From the NCBI GenBank assembly GCA_964654815.1, contig CAZZLH010000027.1, positions 1 through 18,594 on the forward strand: 18,594 nt of DNA. The letters are read 5' to 3'. Under the pieces are notes generated by a model. The model had not been told where the DNA came from, made no database searches, and worked only from the letters and a program-made list of their open reading frames with translations. The translations under genes and the position numbers were made by a program. Source of the stretch: ZLKRG08 sp964654815 (GTDB lineage: Bacteria > Actinomycetota > Actinomycetes > Nanopelagicales > Nanopelagicaceae). Shown piece by piece: positions 1 to 7,164 of the stretch (the first letter of the stretch is position 1; each line of letters starts with the position of its first letter).

Positions 1-1130
1 GGATCAAATGCCTCCACTTCAATTTCAGCGCCCTCATTCGCTTGCTTTAGAGATAAGGAGATGCGGCGACGCTCAAGATCAATGTCGATGATCTTCACAA
101 ACAATTCATCGCCCACCTGAACTACCTGCTCTGGAATTTCGACGTGACGCTCTGCCAACTCCGAGATGTGTACCAAACCTTCGATACCTTCGTGAACTCT
201 AATAAATGCACCAAACGGCACCAATTTAGTTACGACGCCAGGCACCACTGTGTTGATGGTATGCGTGCGAGCAAATGCTTGCCATGGATCCTCTTGAGTG
301 GCTTTCAAAGATAGAGATACGCGCTCACGTTCAAAATCCACTTCAAGGACTTCAACCGTTACTTCATCGCCAACTTCTACTACCTCTGAAGGATGATCGA
401 TGTGCTTCCATGAAAGTTCGGATACGTGAACCAATCCGTCCACGCCACCTAAATCTACGAAGGCACCAAAGTTAACGATCGATGAGATGACACCGGTACG
501 CACCTGTCCCTTTTGAAGTTGATTTAAGAAGGTGGTGCGAGACTCTGATTGAGTCTGCTCTAGGTATGCGCGGCGTGAAAGCACTACGTTGTTTCGGTTC
601 TTATCCAATTCGATGATGCGTGCTTCGACAGTCTTGCCAATGTATGGGGTCAAATCACGGACGCGTCGCATCTCTACTAGAGAGGCTGGGAGGAAACCGC
701 GTAGCCCGATATCAACTATTAAACCGCCTTTGACTACTTCGATAACAGTTCCGGTTACGACCTCGTCGCGCTCCTTCTTGCCTTCGATCTCGCCCCACGC
801 CTTCTCGTATTGCGCACGCTTCTTCGAGAGGATTAAGCGACCTTCTTTATCTTCCTTCTGGAGGACGAGAGCTTCAATGCTCTCACCTACTTTGACCAAT
901 TCATTTGGGTCTACATCATTGCGAATCGAAAGTTCGCGAGAAGGAATTACACCTTCGGTCTTATATCCGACGTCTACCAGGACCTCGTCACGATCTACTT
1001 GGACGATGACTCCGGTGACTAGATCACCATCATTGAAATTTCGGATTGTGCCTTCGATTGCGGCGAGAAAATCTTCTGCTGAGCCAATGTCATTAATTGC
1101 GATGTTGCTCAGTTTGTTTTGTGTGGTCAA
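1..1130 (-). CDS. rpsA: 30S ribosomal protein S1, 3' end beyond the window
   Basis: Ribosomal protein S1 binds mRNA on the small ribosomal subunit and helps initiation. About 376 codons are visible and the frame stays open through base 1, so the C-terminus is missing. Four S1 (OB-fold) repeats can be read in order. They include RDEVLVDVGYKTEGVIPSRE, GGLIVDIGLRGFLPASLVE, NFGAFVDLGGVDGLVHVSEL and PFGAFIRVHEGIEGLVHISE. Repeats 3 and 4 have the canonical GAFV/I..GLVH[IV]SEL pattern. The start is TTG at 1130-1128 (TTG ACC ACA CAA). An in-frame TAA lies seven codons upstream, no ATG or GTG intervenes, and GGAG (1135-1138) lies just upstream as a ribosome-binding site. The N-terminal NDIGSAEDFLAAIEGTI segment matches actinobacterial S1 beginnings. 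The gene is divergent from the MFS gene. Identity is secure; the TTG start is well supported by the upstream stop. Confidence 0.96.
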   Translation of the reverse strand, partial: MTTQNKLSNIAINDIGSAEDFLAAIEGTIRNFNDGDLVTGVIVQVDRDEVLVDVGYKTEGVIPSRELSIRNDVDPNELVKVGESIEALVLQKEDKEGRLILSKKRAQYEKAWGEIEGKKERDEVVTGTVIEVVKGGLIVDIGLRGFLPASLVEMRRVRDLTPYIGKTVEARIIELDKNRNNVVLSRRAYLEQTQSESRTTFLNQLQKGQVRTGVISSIVNFGAFVDLGGVDGLVHVSELSWKHIDHPSEVVEVGDEVTVEVLEVDFERERVSLSLKATQEDPWQAFARTHTINTVVPGVVTKLVPFGAFIRVHEGIEGLVHISELAERHVEIPEQVVQVGDELFVKIIDIDLERRRISLSLKQANEGAEIEVEAFD

Positions 1131-1270
1131 GATACTCCGTAGGGATAGTTAGTAGTAGGAATGAGCGCTAATGGATTTAGTACTCAACTGGCAAAGCGCA
1201 AGGCTACTTTCCTTGACCCAAGATGAGCAAATCGCGCTCAATTACTACAGGTTCTGAGGGTAAACAAAGG

Positions 1271-1310
1271 CTTACCTCGGGTTATCTCGGGTTATTGCGT
1301 GTTATTGCGG
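1271..1310. repeat. Degenerate 10-bp tandem repeat, four units
   Basis: In phase the units read cttacctcgg, gttatctcgg, gttattgcgt and gttattgcgg. Adjacent units differ by one to three bases. A 10-bp period puts equivalent bases on one face of the helix, as expected for cooperative protein binding or a bent segment. The repeat lies about 45 bp upstream of the MFS start codon and on the far upstream side of rpsA. Its function is unknown. Confidence 0.6.
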
Positions 1311-1342
1311 AATATCAAGCGTTTAATCACTCGTGTTTCGTC

Positions 1343-1348
1343 TAAAGT
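1343..1348 (+). promoter_or_regulatory. Candidate -10 element (TAAAGT) for the MFS gene
   Basis: TAAAGT fits TANNNT and ends 8 nt before the ATG at 1357, the spacing expected for a leaderless transcript, which is common in actinobacteria. No good -35 is visible. The bases between (aagagcag) could instead act as a weak Shine-Dalgarno, so this is only a candidate. Confidence 0.3.
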
Positions 1349-1356
1349 AAGAGCAG

Positions 1357-2583
1357 ATGAAGAATTATCGTGATTTCTGGGCCAACCGCATGGCGCGGCG
1401 ACTCTTACTGGCATCTCTGCCAGCGCGCTTTGCCTACTCCATGATCGGCTTATCGATCTTCTTTCATGCAGAGCGAACTACAGATTCCATACCTACTGCA
1501 GGATTGGCGCTAGGTTTAAATGCACTAGCGGGATCTTTGACTGCAGGGATTCGTGGTTCGATCATCGATAAATGGGGACATAAGTGGCCGATTCGTATTC
1601 TGGTACCTGGCTATGCATTTGGAATCATCTTAGAAAGCAACTCGACTTCGCCAAGCACGATCCTCTTCTGGGCTTTTATTTTGGGCCTCTCCGCGCCGCC
1701 GATAAATATCTCAATTAGACCGCTTTGGAAACAAATCTTCCCTGAAGCGCAAGTTAGAAGTGCTTATGGCTTTGATACTGCAGTAATGAATAGCGTGGGC
1801 GTAATTGGTCCGGCGATTGCCACAACGCTAGCGCTCTCTCGCCACCCAAATAGTGCGCTCTGGGTCTGCGCTACTTGTATGTTATTGGGTGGCTTTGCAT
1901 TAGAGCGAGTGCTTTCAAAACGCGAATGGGAACGTGAAGCAAAGATTCCTGGCGAAGCGAAACTATACAAAGTTCCAGCGATTCAACTACTAATGTTGGA
2001 AGGTTGTTTTATCGGACTTGGTTGGGGATTCTTTGATGTTGGGGTTCCGGCCTACGCCACTTTAGAGGGCATGCCACATCGCACCGCTTGGCTATTTTCA
2101 ATTATGAGCGCTAGCACCGTACTAGGTGGTTTGGTTGCAGGGCTACTCAAGAAGCGACGCTCCTCTTACCGAACAATGCGAAGTGTTTACGGCGCATGGG
2201 CGCTCTTCTCGTTACCGCTCTACTTCACCTATCCAGATTGGAGCTTGGCGCTAGTTGGCGCATCGCTCGGCTTTGCTGGAGGCGCGCTTCAAGTTTTCTA
2301 CTTTGAAGTACTGGAATTGGTAAGGCCGGCAGGAAGTGCAACTTCATCACTTGGTTGGTTGTGGACCATAGAAGGTTCTATGGCGGCGCTTGGAAGCGCT
2401 TTAGGCGGATGGGTTGCAAAGAACATCTCTCCCCAAGTTTGTTTGGGAACTACAACGTTGATGCTCTGTATCGGCTATCTACTGATGTTCTTAGGCAAGA
2501 AACGATTCGCGCCAGCGGATATTCCGCCTACAGAACGCGCCGCGACCGAGGCAATCGGCGATACCGAAGATATCTCCAAGTAA
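1357..2583 (+). CDS. Major facilitator superfamily transporter
   Basis: A 408-residue polytopic membrane protein with roughly 12 hydrophobic segments, the usual length and layout for the major facilitator superfamily. GSIIDKWGHK, between the second and third segments, resembles MFS motif A (GxxxDrxGrr). A charged central loop (SKREWEREAKIPGEAKLYK) separates two six-helix halves. The C-terminus is short, acidic and cytoplasmic (TERAATEAIGDTEDISK). Its substrate cannot be read from the sequence; drug or metabolite efflux is the generic guess. The gene is a lone plus-strand unit, divergent from rpsA and convergent with polA 29 bp away. Its last codons and stop fall inside an 11-bp tandem duplication. 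The start is the first ATG of the frame, close behind TAAAGT/AAGAGC. Confidence 0.85.
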   Translation: MKNYRDFWANRMARRLLLASLPARFAYSMIGLSIFFHAERTTDSIPTAGLALGLNALAGSLTAGIRGSIIDKWGHKWPIRILVPGYAFGIILESNSTSPSTILFWAFILGLSAPPINISIRPLWKQIFPEAQVRSAYGFDTAVMNSVGVIGPAIATTLALSRHPNSALWVCATCMLLGGFALERVLSKREWEREAKIPGEAKLYKVPAIQLLMLEGCFIGLGWGFFDVGVPAYATLEGMPHRTAWLFSIMSASTVLGGLVAGLLKKRRSSYRTMRSVYGAWALFSLPLYFTYPDWSLALVGASLGFAGGALQVFYFEVLELVRPAGSATSSLGWLWTIEGSMAALGSALGGWVAKNISPQVCLGTTTLMLCIGYLLMFLGKKRFAPADIPPTERAATEAIGDTEDISK

Positions 2584-2594
2584 TCTCCAAGTAA
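2573..2594. repeat. 11-bp tandem duplication over the MFS stop codon
   Basis: Two exact adjacent copies of tctccaagtaa (2573-2583 and 2584-2594). The first copy contains the TAA stop of the MFS gene; the second lies in the 29-bp gap before the polA stop. Because 11 is not a multiple of three, the second copy would be read in another frame. It looks like a slippage duplication at a convergent gene junction. Confidence 0.9.
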
Positions 2595-2612
2595 TTAGCA
2601 TTCGGTTGATAT

Positions 2613-5189
2613 TTAATGCTCTGCCGCATGCCAACTCTTGCCATAACCGATATTGACCGAGAGCGGCGCTTTCAATGGATATGCCGCGCCCATCTCCCGT
2701 TTAACCAGGCTCTCCAACTGCGCTAATTCGCTCTCCACGTACTCAAAGAGCAATTCATCGTGAATCTGCAATAGTAAACGTGACTTCATCCGCTCTTGCT
2801 TCAAAGCCGCATCGACTCGAAGCATCGCTAGTTTGATGATATCCGCTGCAGTGCCTTGGATGGGCGCATTCAGAGCTGCACGTTCTGCAATCTCTCTTTT
2901 AAATTTATTATCGCTCTGCAAATCCGGCAAGTAGCGTCGCCGCCCCATCAGAGTCTGCGTGTAACCAACTTTCTTTGCCTCAACTACTACCGTTGCCAAA
3001 TAATCTCGGATTCCGCCAAAACGCGTGTAATACTTATTCATCAAAGCGCTGGCCTCACCAGGAGAGATATCCAACTGCTGCGAAAGCCCAAAAGCGGTCA
3101 ATCCATAAGCCAAGCCATAGGACATTGCCTTGATCTGTCGTCGCATATCGGGCGTAACTTCACCGGCTTTAACGCCGAAGACAAGTGAAGCGACCGTGGA
3201 ATGCAAATCTTCACCAAGGGAAAATGCTTCGAGTAGCCGTTCATCCTCTGCTAGGTGAGCCAAGATTCGCATCTCAATCTGGCTGTAATCCGCGGTAAGG
3301 ATGCCATCGAATCCAGCGCCAGCGATAAAACCATCTCGGATCTTTCTACCTAAATCACTACGTATTGGGATGTTCTGCAGGTTCGGTTCGGTGGACGAGA
3401 GACGCCCTGTCGCCGCCACGGTTTGTTGAAAATGGGTATGTATTCGGCCATCACTCTTTACCTCAGCCAGAAGCCCTTCGACCACGCTATGTAATTTGCT
3501 AGCTTCGCGAATCTTCAATAGCGCGGCTAATACGGGATGTTTTGTCTCTCCAAATAGCCATTGCAAACTCTCCGCATCCGTGGTGTATCCCGTTTTTATT
3601 CTTTTAGTTTTGGGTAGTTTTAATTCATCAAACAACACCACCTGTAATTGCTTGGGCGAAGCGACGTTAAATTCATGTCCCACAGATTTAAAGGCGCTCT
3701 GGCTTTGATTATTGACCTCCGAGAGCAGGTCATCTCCTTGGGCTTTCAAAACCTTCTTATCTATCGCGATACCCGCTCGCTCCATGTCGGCCAGAACTGC
3801 CGCTACTGGAATCTCTAGTTCTAATAACAACTTAAGGGCGCCACGATCTGCTAACTCTTTGCTTAATATCTCTCGCAACTCAAATAATGCCAAAACTTTG
3901 GCGGAGAGCGATCCACTTGGCAATTGCCAACGCTCTAATATCTCTTCAATGTTGTTCAATCGATTTCCCGGATCAACTAAATAACTCGCTAAAGCAGCAT
4001 CAAAGATGACTCCCTTTAACCCCCTGATTCGAGCTAGCGCCTTAAAATCGTGGGTTATCTTCTCGATCTTGGGATCGGAGAGCCACTGCCCGACCTCATC
4101 TGACATGACAAGATAAGTTTCGATCTCAGCGCCACCTGAACCAAAAGCGCTATTTGCATGATTTGAAATATTTGATGTGGGTGCAATCGCTACGGCATAA
4201 GAGCTCAACTGCTCATCCAACAACTCAAAGAGCAAGGCAATTGTTCCGGTGAACCCATTTAACCTTTGATTCAACTCTTCAGGAGTAGATAGTTTTACCT
4301 CAACAGGTGCTGATGGACGTTCTTTACTTGGTAATTTTGAGAGTAATGAACGAAACTCCAATTTGGCAAAGATTGCACGAAGCCCCTCAGTATCAAAGTC
4401 CTGCCAAGCCAGATCCGCAAGGGTGAAGCTGATTGGCACATCAGTGACTAGGTGGGTTAATTCATGATTACGAATCACTGAATTAATATTGGCCTTAAGC
4501 GATTCACCCGCTTTGCCACCGATTTGATCGATTTTCGCAATTAACTTACTCAACGAACCATATTCCACGATCCACTTGGCGGCGGTCTTCTCTCCCACCC
4601 CAGGAACTGATGGCAAGTTATCGCTGGGATCTCCCCGTAAGGCTGCGAAATCTGGATACTGCTCTGGCGTCAAGCCATATTTCTCCTCGACCGCTTGAGG
4701 TGTCATTCGCGCAAGTTCGGAGACGCCTTTCTTGGGATAGAGCACCGTTACATCATCTTTGACCAATTGGAAGGAGTCTCGATCGCCGGTGCAGATTAAA
4801 ACCTCAAAACCGTCAGCAACTGCCTGCTTTGTAATTGTTGCGATCAGGTCATCAGCCTCAAAGCCCTCTAACGAGTACTCCCTTATTTGCATGGCTTTCA
4901 ATACTTCGTGAAGTAGTGGAATTTGAGAGCGAAATTCATCCGGAGTCGCACTTCTTGTGGCTTTGTATTCGGGATATTTCTCGGTGCGGAAAGTTCGGCG
5001 AGATACATCAAATGCCACTGCGATATGTGTGGGCTGCTCCTCTTTGATTAACGTCATCAACATATTGGAGAAGCCATAGATTGCATTGGTGTGCTGGCCA
5101 CTTGCAGTCGTGAAGCTATCAACTGGAAGCGCATAGAAAGCTCGATAGGCCATGGAGTGGCCATCTATCAAGAGCAAGCGCTTACCCAT
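2613..5189 (-). CDS. polA: DNA polymerase I
   Basis: Pol I fills gaps and removes RNA primers during replication and repair. The protein has 858 residues, slightly short of the ~900 usual in actinobacteria. The N-terminal 5' nuclease shows DGHSMAYRAFYAL, GFEADDLIAT, CTGDRDSFQLV and the RGDPSDNLPSVPGVGEKTAA helix-hairpin-helix. The middle 3'-5' exonuclease domain is degenerate: the expected DxE strand reads ALLFELL, so proofreading is predicted absent. The polymerase domain has motif A DYSQIE (from D634), motif B RRQIKAMSYGLAYG (683-696) and motif C HDE (810-812). Tyr691 replaces the Phe762 of E. coli, which in this family lowers discrimination against dideoxynucleotides. The ATG at 5189 follows AGGATGGAG. 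It is divergent from the thioesterase with a 30-bp gap, so its promoter must overlap that gene's 5' region. Confidence 0.98.
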   Translation of the reverse strand: MGKRLLLIDGHSMAYRAFYALPVDSFTTASGQHTNAIYGFSNMLMTLIKEEQPTHIAVAFDVSRRTFRTEKYPEYKATRSATPDEFRSQIPLLHEVLKAMQIREYSLEGFEADDLIATITKQAVADGFEVLICTGDRDSFQLVKDDVTVLYPKKGVSELARMTPQAVEEKYGLTPEQYPDFAALRGDPSDNLPSVPGVGEKTAAKWIVEYGSLSKLIAKIDQIGGKAGESLKANINSVIRNHELTHLVTDVPISFTLADLAWQDFDTEGLRAIFAKLEFRSLLSKLPSKERPSAPVEVKLSTPEELNQRLNGFTGTIALLFELLDEQLSSYAVAIAPTSNISNHANSAFGSGGAEIETYLVMSDEVGQWLSDPKIEKITHDFKALARIRGLKGVIFDAALASYLVDPGNRLNNIEEILERWQLPSGSLSAKVLALFELREILSKELADRGALKLLLELEIPVAAVLADMERAGIAIDKKVLKAQGDDLLSEVNNQSQSAFKSVGHEFNVASPKQLQVVLFDELKLPKTKRIKTGYTTDAESLQWLFGETKHPVLAALLKIREASKLHSVVEGLLAEVKSDGRIHTHFQQTVAATGRLSSTEPNLQNIPIRSDLGRKIRDGFIAGAGFDGILTADYSQIEMRILAHLAEDERLLEAFSLGEDLHSTVASLVFGVKAGEVTPDMRRQIKAMSYGLAYGLTAFGLSQQLDISPGEASALMNKYYTRFGGIRDYLATVVVEAKKVGYTQTLMGRRRYLPDLQSDNKFKREIAERAALNAPIQGTAADIIKLAMLRVDAALKQERMKSRLLLQIHDELLFEYVESELAQLESLVKREMGAAYPLKAPLSVNIGYGKSWHAAEH

Positions 5190-5207
5190 AACTCCATCCT
5201 AAAGTGT

Positions 5208-5213
5208 TACCTT
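5208..5213 (+). promoter_or_regulatory. Candidate -10 element (TACCTT) for a leaderless thioesterase mRNA
   Basis: TACCTT fits TANNNT and is followed by six bases and then the ATG at 5220, so transcription could begin at the start codon itself. No Shine-Dalgarno precedes that ATG, which is consistent with a leaderless mRNA. There is no clear -35, and the whole polA/thioesterase gap is only 30 bp. Confidence 0.35.
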
Positions 5214-5219
5214 TTGATA

Positions 5220-5627
5220 ATGGAGAACGCAGAATTCATGGAGTTGCTAAATGGTCGCGGCCAAGCGGCATTGGATAAGAAGATGGGAATCAAGATCCTA
5301 GAAGCCACACCTGAAAGATTGGTCGGCACCATGCCAGTTGAGGGAAATACCCAACCTCTCGGCTTCCTACATGGAGGGGCAAATGTAGTTCTCGCTGAAT
5401 CTTTGGGATCAATCGGGACCTGGTTACATGCCGGACCGGCCAAGAAGATCGTAGGAATAGATGTGAACGCCACACACCACAAAAGCGCAACTAGCGGAAT
5501 AGTCACTGGTGTTGCCACTGCTATATCACTGGGTCGAACCTTATGTAGCTACAACATTGAGATCACAAATGAGGCAGGAGAGCGCACCTGCACCGCAAGA
5601 ATTACCTGCCTAATACTTAGTAATTAA
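5220..5627 (+). CDS. PaaI/EntH-like hotdog-fold acyl-CoA thioesterase
   Basis: A single hotdog domain of 135 residues, the normal length for this family of small thioesterases, which hydrolyse acyl- or aryl-CoA (or acyl-carrier) thioesters in the cytoplasm. The key motif FLHGGANVVLAE (49-60) carries the HGG turn (51-53) and the acidic residue (Glu60) that acts as general base in EntH/MenI-type enzymes. VGIDVNATHHKSATSGIVTG and the C-terminal strands complete the fold. The start is taken at ATG 5220 (MENAEF); the frame is open back to 5091, but that extension overlaps polA and resembles nothing. Candidate roles are removal of misloaded acyl groups, phenylacetate metabolism, or hydrolysis of DHNA-CoA in menaquinone synthesis; the neighbours do not decide. 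The stop lies in the first unit of an 11-bp tandem repeat. Confidence 0.9.
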   Translation: MENAEFMELLNGRGQAALDKKMGIKILEATPERLVGTMPVEGNTQPLGFLHGGANVVLAESLGSIGTWLHAGPAKKIVGIDVNATHHKSATSGIVTGVATAISLGRTLCSYNIEITNEAGERTCTARITCLILSN

Positions 5628-5651
5628 ATAGTAATTAAATAGTAATTAAAT
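5619..5651. repeat. Three exact 11-bp tandem repeats at the thioesterase/livF junction
   Basis: agtaattaaat occurs three times without mismatch (5619-5629, 5630-5640, 5641-5651). The first unit supplies the thioesterase stop (TAA 5625-5627); the third ends one base before the livF stop codon (5652-5654, TAG on minus). The repeat fills the whole gap between the two convergent genes. Confidence 0.95.
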
Positions 5652-6371
5652 CTAGTGAGCGCCAGTTCCCAAATAAGCTTCCTTAACTGCTGGATCATTT
5701 AATAGATCCTTGGCTGGAGCCTCTTTGGTCACATGGCCAACTTCCAAGATATAAGCGCGGTCGGCACGTTGTAGCGCCTGCTGTGCGTTCTGCTCCACCA
5801 ACAAGATAGTGGTCCCCTGCTTATTGATCTCTGTGATGATATTGAAAATGTTTTGAATCATCATCGGAGCAAGGCCCATAGAAGGCTCATCGAGGAGTAA
5901 AACCTTTGGTCGTTGCATCAGCGCGCGAGCGATAGAGAGCATCTGTTGCTCGCCACCTGAGAGCGTTCCGCCTGCTTGAGAGACGCGCTCTTTAAGACGT
6001 GGAAATAATTGGTAGACCCGATCCAAATCTTCATCCATCTCATTCTTACGAGATTTGCGAAAGAACTTACCCATTTCGAGGTTCTCTAGAACGGTCATAC
6101 CAGGGAATATGCCACGACCTTCAGGCGCTTGAGAGATGCCAAGTTCGACGCGCTCGTGCGCGGGAATCTTATTTATCTCCTGGCCATCAAAGAGAATCTG
6201 CCCGCTGGTTACCGGACGGATTCCTGAGATGGTCTTTAACATGGTGGTTTTGCCCGCTCCGTTGGCACCGATCAAAGTGACAATCTCACCTTGATTTACA
6301 TTGATTGAGACACCTTTGATCGCTTCGATTTTTCCATAGAAAACTCGGAGATCTTTAATTTCAAGACGCAT
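5652..6371 (-). CDS. livF: Branched-chain amino-acid ABC transporter, ATP-binding protein LivF
   Basis: One of the two ATPases that energise branched-chain amino-acid import on the cytoplasmic face of the LivHM channel. It has 239 residues, typical of LivF. Visible motifs are Walker A GANGAGKT (35-42), Q-loop region QAPEGRGIFPGMTVLENL, signature LSGGEQQ (137-143), Walker B VLLLDEP (157-163) and the switch histidine replaced by Gln in LLVEQNA, as is usual for LivF. It is the last gene of the cluster and overlaps the end of livG by 11 bp, so translation is probably coupled. Substrate specificity comes from LivK and cannot be fixed from the ATPase. Confidence 0.96.
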   Translation of the reverse strand: MRLEIKDLRVFYGKIEAIKGVSINVNQGEIVTLIGANGAGKTTMLKTISGIRPVTSGQILFDGQEINKIPAHERVELGISQAPEGRGIFPGMTVLENLEMGKFFRKSRKNEMDEDLDRVYQLFPRLKERVSQAGGTLSGGEQQMLSIARALMQRPKVLLLDEPSMGLAPMMIQNIFNIITEINKQGTTILLVEQNAQQALQRADRAYILEVGHVTKEAPAKDLLNDPAVKEAYLGTGAH

Positions 6372-7164
6372 CGGCAGGTGCTCCTAAGTAGGCTTCAATC
6401 ACGCGAGGATCATTCTGGACAACTTTTGGAACATCATCAGCGATCTTGGTACCGAAATCGATTACCACGACGCGATCTGAGATTCCCATAATTAGCGACA
6501 TATCGTGCTCGATTAGCAGCACTGTGTAACCGGCATCGCGGATCTTCTTGATGGTCCCGGCCAGCTCTACTTTTTCAGCTGGGTTGAAACCAGCAGCTGG
6601 CTCATCGAGCAAAATCAACTTCGGGCTGGTGCCCATGGCGCGTGCAATCTCGAGACGACGCTGCACACCATATGGCAAGTTCTTCGCCAATCGATCTGCG
6701 TACTCATCAATGCCAATGAATTTCAAAATCTCCATGGCCTTCTCACGTCCTTCGCGCTCTTCGCGACGAGAACGTGGCGTGCCAAATAATGAACCCATGG
6801 CGCCTGATTTCTTATGAACATCAGTTCCGGTTAGCACATTCTCAAGCGCAGTCATATCGCCCCAGAGGCGAATGTTCTGGAAGGTGCGTGCAATACCCAA
6901 TTTGGTGATATCCCAACGCTTCATGCCATTGATGCGCTTGCCATTAAAGAGAATGTCGCCTTCGGTGGTCTGATATACGCCAGTCACAACGTTGAATACC
7001 GTGGTCTTACCGGCGCCATTCGGTCCGATTAATGCCAAGATCTCTCCTGGATATACATCGATATCCACCGCATTTAGCGCAGTGACGCCACCAAAGCGCA
7101 TAGTTACATTCTTGAGAGAGAGGACCGCATCATCGCGGGTCGTCTTCTGTAGATGTTCGCTCAT
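6361..7164 (-). CDS. livG: Branched-chain amino-acid ABC transporter, ATP-binding protein LivG
   Basis: Second ATPase of the Liv importer, 267 residues, the usual LivG length. It carries Walker A GPNGAGKT (47-54), the Q-loop GIARTFQNIRLW, a LivG-type divergent signature LPYGVQRRLEIARA, Walker B LILLDEPAAG and the H-loop LLIEHDMSL. The C-terminal extension (VQNDPRVIEAYLG) is characteristic of this subfamily. Its ATG overlaps the livM stop by 4 bp (ATGA), and its own stop overlaps livF by 11 bp, marking a single translationally coupled operon. Paralogous ATPases for urea or short-chain amide uptake look similar, so the substrate remains inferred. Confidence 0.96.
   Translation of the reverse strand: MSEHLQKTTRDDAVLSLKNVTMRFGGVTALNAVDIDVYPGEILALIGPNGAGKTTVFNVVTGVYQTTEGDILFNGKRINGMKRWDITKLGIARTFQNIRLWGDMTALENVLTGTDVHKKSGAMGSLFGTPRSRREEREGREKAMEILKFIGIDEYADRLAKNLPYGVQRRLEIARAMGTSPKLILLDEPAAGFNPAEKVELAGTIKKIRDAGYTVLLIEHDMSLIMGISDRVVVIDFGTKIADDVPKVVQNDPRVIEAYLGAPADAS

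Larger units (their letters stand above)
1131..1356. promoter_or_regulatory. Divergent intergenic region between rpsA and the MFS gene
   Basis: These 226 bp separate two divergent genes and must hold the rpsA promoter and 5' leader (minus) and the MFS promoter (plus). The visible elements are the rpsA ribosome-binding site GGAG (minus, 1135-1138), a small inverted repeat CTTG-ACC-CAAG near 1211-1221, and a run of near-identical 10-mers at 1271-1310. I see no convincing -35/-10 pair for rpsA. No small ORF or RNA gene is recognisable. Confidence 0.6.

Noticed and set aside
589..1152. 187-codon plus-strand open frame
   Set aside because: It lies antisense to rpsA, has serine/arginine-rich composition typical of a shadow frame and no recognisable domain.
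2355..2594. 79-codon plus-strand frame overlapping the MFS 3' end
   Set aside because: Out of frame inside a clear transporter gene; it merely extends to the stop supplied by the 11-bp duplication.
5091..5219. Extended N-terminus for the thioesterase
   Set aside because: It would overlap polA by about 100 bp and has no similarity to hotdog proteins; MENAEF at 5220 gives the family length.
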